Assembly: GCA_016190925.1 (NCBI GenBank)
Contig: JACPPQ010000158.1
Span: forward strand, 1 to 39,606
Source: Chloroflexota bacterium
Lineage (GTDB): Bacteria; Chloroflexota; Dehalococcoidia; Dehalococcoidales; JACPPQ01
Length of the DNA stretch: 39,606 nucleotides
Direction: 5' to 3'
Below, piece after piece: positions 37,945-39,606 of this stretch. Numbering within the stretch: the stretch's first letter is position 1; each line of letters starts with the position of its first letter. Below the pieces are notes generated by a model. That model had not been told where the DNA came from, did no database searches, and saw only the letters and a list, made by a program, of their open reading frames with translations. The translations under genes and the position numbers were made by a program.

Positions 37945-38288
37945 GCGTACAAAACACCTACAATAACGATGAAAAGCAGGACGACGATAGCAATAAGGGC
38001 GGAAACGCCAAGCTGCCGTACCTGCACCGCCCAGGGGTAGATAAAGACCACCACGACATCCAGGGAGATGAAGACCAGGGCATAGAAATAATAGCGGAAG
38101 TTGAACTGCACCCAGGCTTTGCCCGTGGGCTGCAATCCGCACTCGTAGGTGGCGTTCTTGATGGGATTGGGGCGGTTTTTGGAGATGATTCCCATGCGTC
38201 TGAGCATGGGAGGCATAGCAAGAGTAGAAACGGTAAACAGGACGGCCACTACGAGGAACAGCGCAACTGAACCGTAATCTGCCAGCAA
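37914..38288 (-). CDS. nuoA: NADH-quinone oxidoreductase subunit A
   Basis: [47 protein letters not shown]; proposed TTG start 38288 behind gaggag. Confidence 0.92.
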   Translation of the reverse strand: MLADYGSVALFLVVAVLFTVSTLAMPPMLRRMGIISKNRPNPIKNATYECGLQPTGKAWVQFNFRYYFYALVFISLDVVVVFIYPWAVQVRQLGVSALIAIVVLLFIVIVGVLYAWKKNVLEWK

Positions 38289-38319
38289 CGAGCACTCCTC
38301 AAGCAAATTGCCGTTGAAT

Positions 38320-38348
38320 ACTATAGCACAACAAAGTTTCCCATGCAA
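38320..38348 (-). promoter_or_regulatory. Promoter of the nuo operon
   Basis: - strand TTGCAT-N17-TATAGT about 30 nt upstream of the proposed nuoA start. Confidence 0.6.
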
Positions 38349-38472
38349 GAGCAGCAAAAGTTGTATAAAACAAGGGGCAAATATCAGTGTTGCCGTAAGT
38401 AAAAACACTGATACGGGTAACAGGTGAAAACACTGTATTTTGCTTGACAAGGGAAGCTGGCGGGCGGATGAC

Positions 38473-39393
38473 TTACGCCCCCACCATCCACCTCAACAGC
38501 CGGCCTTTGATGCGGCTTTTGATGCCGCCGATGCTGGCGGTGAGCGTTATGGCGGCTCCTGCCACCTTCCATAGCTGGGCAGTGTCTGGCAGAAGGGTGT
38601 TCGCAACATTTTCCTCTTCGCTGACCCGGTAGTCGAAGCCTTTGATTACCGCTACCGGGATTCCCTCGCTGGCCTGTCCTATAAGGAGGGCGGCAGCGCC
38701 GGTCAACTCGTAGGCGATGAGGTCCACGCCGCCGTACTTCGGCCTGCCGAACCTGTCTTTCTCGGCAAATTTCCTGGCCACTGTCTCTATGCCTGAAGAG
38801 CCGATGGGAAGGTCGAGGCTGCCAAAGAGGTAAGGCGTGGTATCCGAGATGATGACCGCCACCTCTTTGCCGGTCAGCTTCCTGATGTTCTGCCGTAGCT
38901 CAAGGGCTGCCTTGTCAGGGTCGGGCGGGGGCAGGCTGACAAAGCCCTCAGGATGGTTCGAGCCATCGATGCCGCCGTTGTTCGAGAGCCTTCCTGCCTT
39001 ATCCCTGGTAATGACGATGTTGGGGGCTTCCTCCAGCAGTTTCACGGCCATCTCCGGCTTACTTGAATACCTGCGGATTTGCTCCTTGCCCATCTTCGTC
39101 AGGGGAATAGCGGCGATGAGCTTGTGGCCGTGGTCCATCATAAGCTGAATGACCGCAGGATTCTCCTTCACCTTGTGTGCGATGTCCGAAGCCTTCTTGC
39201 CCGGCTTTACCTGGCGCAAATCGATAACCAGGTTTTCCGCTTTAGATACGACCTTCGCTGTAATTACGATGATGTCTTTTTCTTGTATGCCGCCCGCTTC
39301 GTTTCGAGCGCACTCCACGATAAGCTGCGCCAGATTGTCCCCGGCCTTGATTTCCGGGATAGTGGTCAGACCCACTACCTGTATATTTTTCAT
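38473..39393 (-). CDS. cofE: Coenzyme F420-0:L-glutamate ligase-like protein (CofE family)
   Basis: QEKDIIVITAKVVSKAENLVIDL, LSNNGGIDGSNHPEGFVSLPPPDPDKAALELRQNI, VAVIISDTTPYLF. Confidence 0.88.
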   Translation of the reverse strand: MKNIQVVGLTTIPEIKAGDNLAQLIVECARNEAGGIQEKDIIVITAKVVSKAENLVIDLRQVKPGKKASDIAHKVKENPAVIQLMMDHGHKLIAAIPLTKMGKEQIRRYSSKPEMAVKLLEEAPNIVITRDKAGRLSNNGGIDGSNHPEGFVSLPPPDPDKAALELRQNIRKLTGKEVAVIISDTTPYLFGSLDLPIGSSGIETVARKFAEKDRFGRPKYGGVDLIAYELTGAAALLIGQASEGIPVAVIKGFDYRVSEEENVANTLLPDTAQLWKVAGAAITLTASIGGIKSRIKGRLLRWMVGA

Positions 39394-39606
39394 TTCTTCA
39401 CGCTCGATTAAGTATTCAACTTCAGGCTATATCATTCATTATACTCCAGACAGTCACTTACTAAGAGTCTCATAATAATCTGGACGCAGGTCTCCCTTTG
39501 AAAAAGGGGGGGCTGAAGGGGGATTTGAAAATCCCTCTCATTCTCCCCTTCGACTTCGTTCAGGGCAGGCTCCCCGTATCAGGTACGGGGCAGGCTTTTA
39601 CGAAAG

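Noticed and set aside
37944-38295. N-terminal extension of the nuoB ORF
   Set aside because: It reads out of frame through nuoA; nuoB homology begins near MEEKCPGV.
39480-39606. Terminal repeat-like sequence (ccccgtatcaggtacgggg, cttcgttcagggcagg)
   Set aside because: Looks like another dispersed intergenic repeat, but it is cut by the window end, so no boundary can be assigned.

Overview
The 39.6 kb window looks like a Dehalococcoidia/Chloroflexota-type genome; that placement is inferred from gene content and order, and no search was run. From left to right it contains: (1) a TRAP transporter (dctP-dctQ-dctM) next to a UbiD/VdcC-type decarboxylase, a VdcD-like zinc ribbon and two tandem dimeric alpha/beta-barrel-like small proteins; (2) a chrA gene on the minus strand coupled to a damaged ERCC4-type nuclease gene; (3) an arsR-arsC-small ORF-acr3 operon with a clear promoter and dyad operator; (4) an orphan phage terminase pair behind a leader with repeated ATTCGTTTC motifs; (5) a repeat-rich patch with two copies of a promoter-bearing element and an IS110-family element whose upstream region folds like a bridge RNA; (6) a six-repeat NHL/Ig-like/dockerin-like protein; (7) hicBA, a solo hicB, fumarate hydratase, HIT, NUDIX, GNAT, NAD kinase, nitroreductase and methyltransferase genes; (8) a 23.6-27.0 kb island of toxin-antitoxin-like modules (HicA/HicB, DUF4160/DUF2442, HEPN/MNT) bounded by local direct repeats, with a Tag/EndoIII-like glycosylase; (9) an 11-subunit complex I operon (nuoABCDHIJKLMN, no nuoEFG) next to a cofE-like gene. 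The most unusual observations are the repeat-bounded toxin-antitoxin island, in which different modules sit between the same flanking sequences, the putative IS110 bridge RNA, the alternative-hairpin terminase leader and the TRAP-UbiD-barrel cluster. All family assignments are by eye.
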